From a bacterium (GTDB taxonomy: Bacteria > Chloroflexota > Dormibacteria > UBA8260 > Bog-877): a stretch of 13,740 nucleotides of DNA. Positions 13,607 through 13,740 of this stretch are shown here, in pieces (position 1 is the first letter of the stretch; each line of letters opens with the position of its first letter). The notes beneath the pieces are model-generated. The model searched no databases. It worked only from the letters and a program-made list of their open reading frames with translations, and was not told the DNA's origin. The DNA is taken from positions 1-13,740 of the forward strand of contig JAKAVU010000035.1 of the NCBI GenBank assembly GCA_021817185.1. Direction: 5' to 3'. Both the position numbers and the translations under genes were made by a program.

Positions 13607-13740
13607 CTACAAAGGGGCGGATTCCCGCGCGGAGTGGGACGGGTGGCCGGTCTCGCTGGTCATCGCGAGGCGAGTCCAACCCATGGCCCACCCGGGGGCG
13701 CGGTCGGGGCGGCTGCCTTGGACCCGGTCCCGTCGGTCTC
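13607..13740. other. right-edge region, coding state undecided
   Basis: Two short frames run off the edge. On the minus strand a frame with mostly G/C third positions ends at a TAG at 13607-13609, right beside the cox hairpin, as a convergent gene would. On the plus strand a frame could open at a GTG near 13634. Neither translation is recognisable and both are under 45 codons, so no gene is called. Confidence 0.2.

Noticed and set aside
1..13740. Mobile elements, CRISPR arrays, tRNA or rRNA genes
   Set aside because: I saw no transposase or integrase motif, no regularly spaced repeats and no recognisable tRNA or rRNA sequence on either strand by eye. A covariance-model search would be needed to exclude small RNAs.

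Overview
The window is GC-rich, densely coded bacterial chromosome with short intergenic gaps and strong third-position G/C bias. Several transcription units start with an apparent leaderless arrangement: a TAnnnT -10 box 6-9 nt before the start codon and no Shine-Dalgarno. Operon-internal genes, and units that have a leader, mostly keep clear GGAGG-type ribosome binding sites. This, the gene content and the divergent enzymes would fit Actinomycetota, Chloroflexota or Dormibacterota-like soil bacteria. The lineage is an inference; no rRNA or marker gene is present. I see no mobile element, CRISPR array, tRNA or rRNA.

Layout. (1) At the left edge is the 5' part of a SEDS-family (RodA/FtsW) gene on the minus strand, divergent from a stand-alone receiver-domain response regulator. 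(2) A minus-strand DUF971 gene converges on the response regulator and diverges from glpX (class II fructose-1,6-bisphosphatase). glpX converges on a minus-strand CBS-pair/zinc-ribbon gene. (3) Divergent from the CBS gene is a probable operon: an atypical ATP-type PEP carboxykinase, an isochorismatase-family hydrolase, a dCMP-deaminase-family protein and a MogA/MoaB molybdopterin protein. (4) Next come a HAD hydrolase with its own promoter, a cytidylate-kinase-like protein, and a marR-MFS efflux pair behind an AT-rich 17-bp perfect palindrome that overlaps the -10 box. (5) Last is a coxS-coxL-coxM operon (2Fe-2S, molybdopterin and FAD subunits of a molybdenum hydroxylase). It has its own promoter, a structured leader of about 120 nt and a 13-bp terminal hairpin.

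How the genes fit together. GlpX and PEP carboxykinase are the two irreversible gluconeogenic steps, and GlpX could also serve a Calvin cycle. MogA makes molybdenum cofactor, which the cox-type enzyme needs. The large subunit carries PYRGAGR in place of the AYxCSFR loop of proven form I CO dehydrogenases, and the order is S-L-M. It is therefore a form II/BMS-type enzyme whose substrate, CO or an organic compound, cannot be read from sequence.

The most distinctive signals are the leaderless promoters, the MarR operator palindrome, the divergent PEP carboxykinase, the structured cox leader and repeated gene-end hairpins without T-tracts. I did not find a clearly new multi-gene system.
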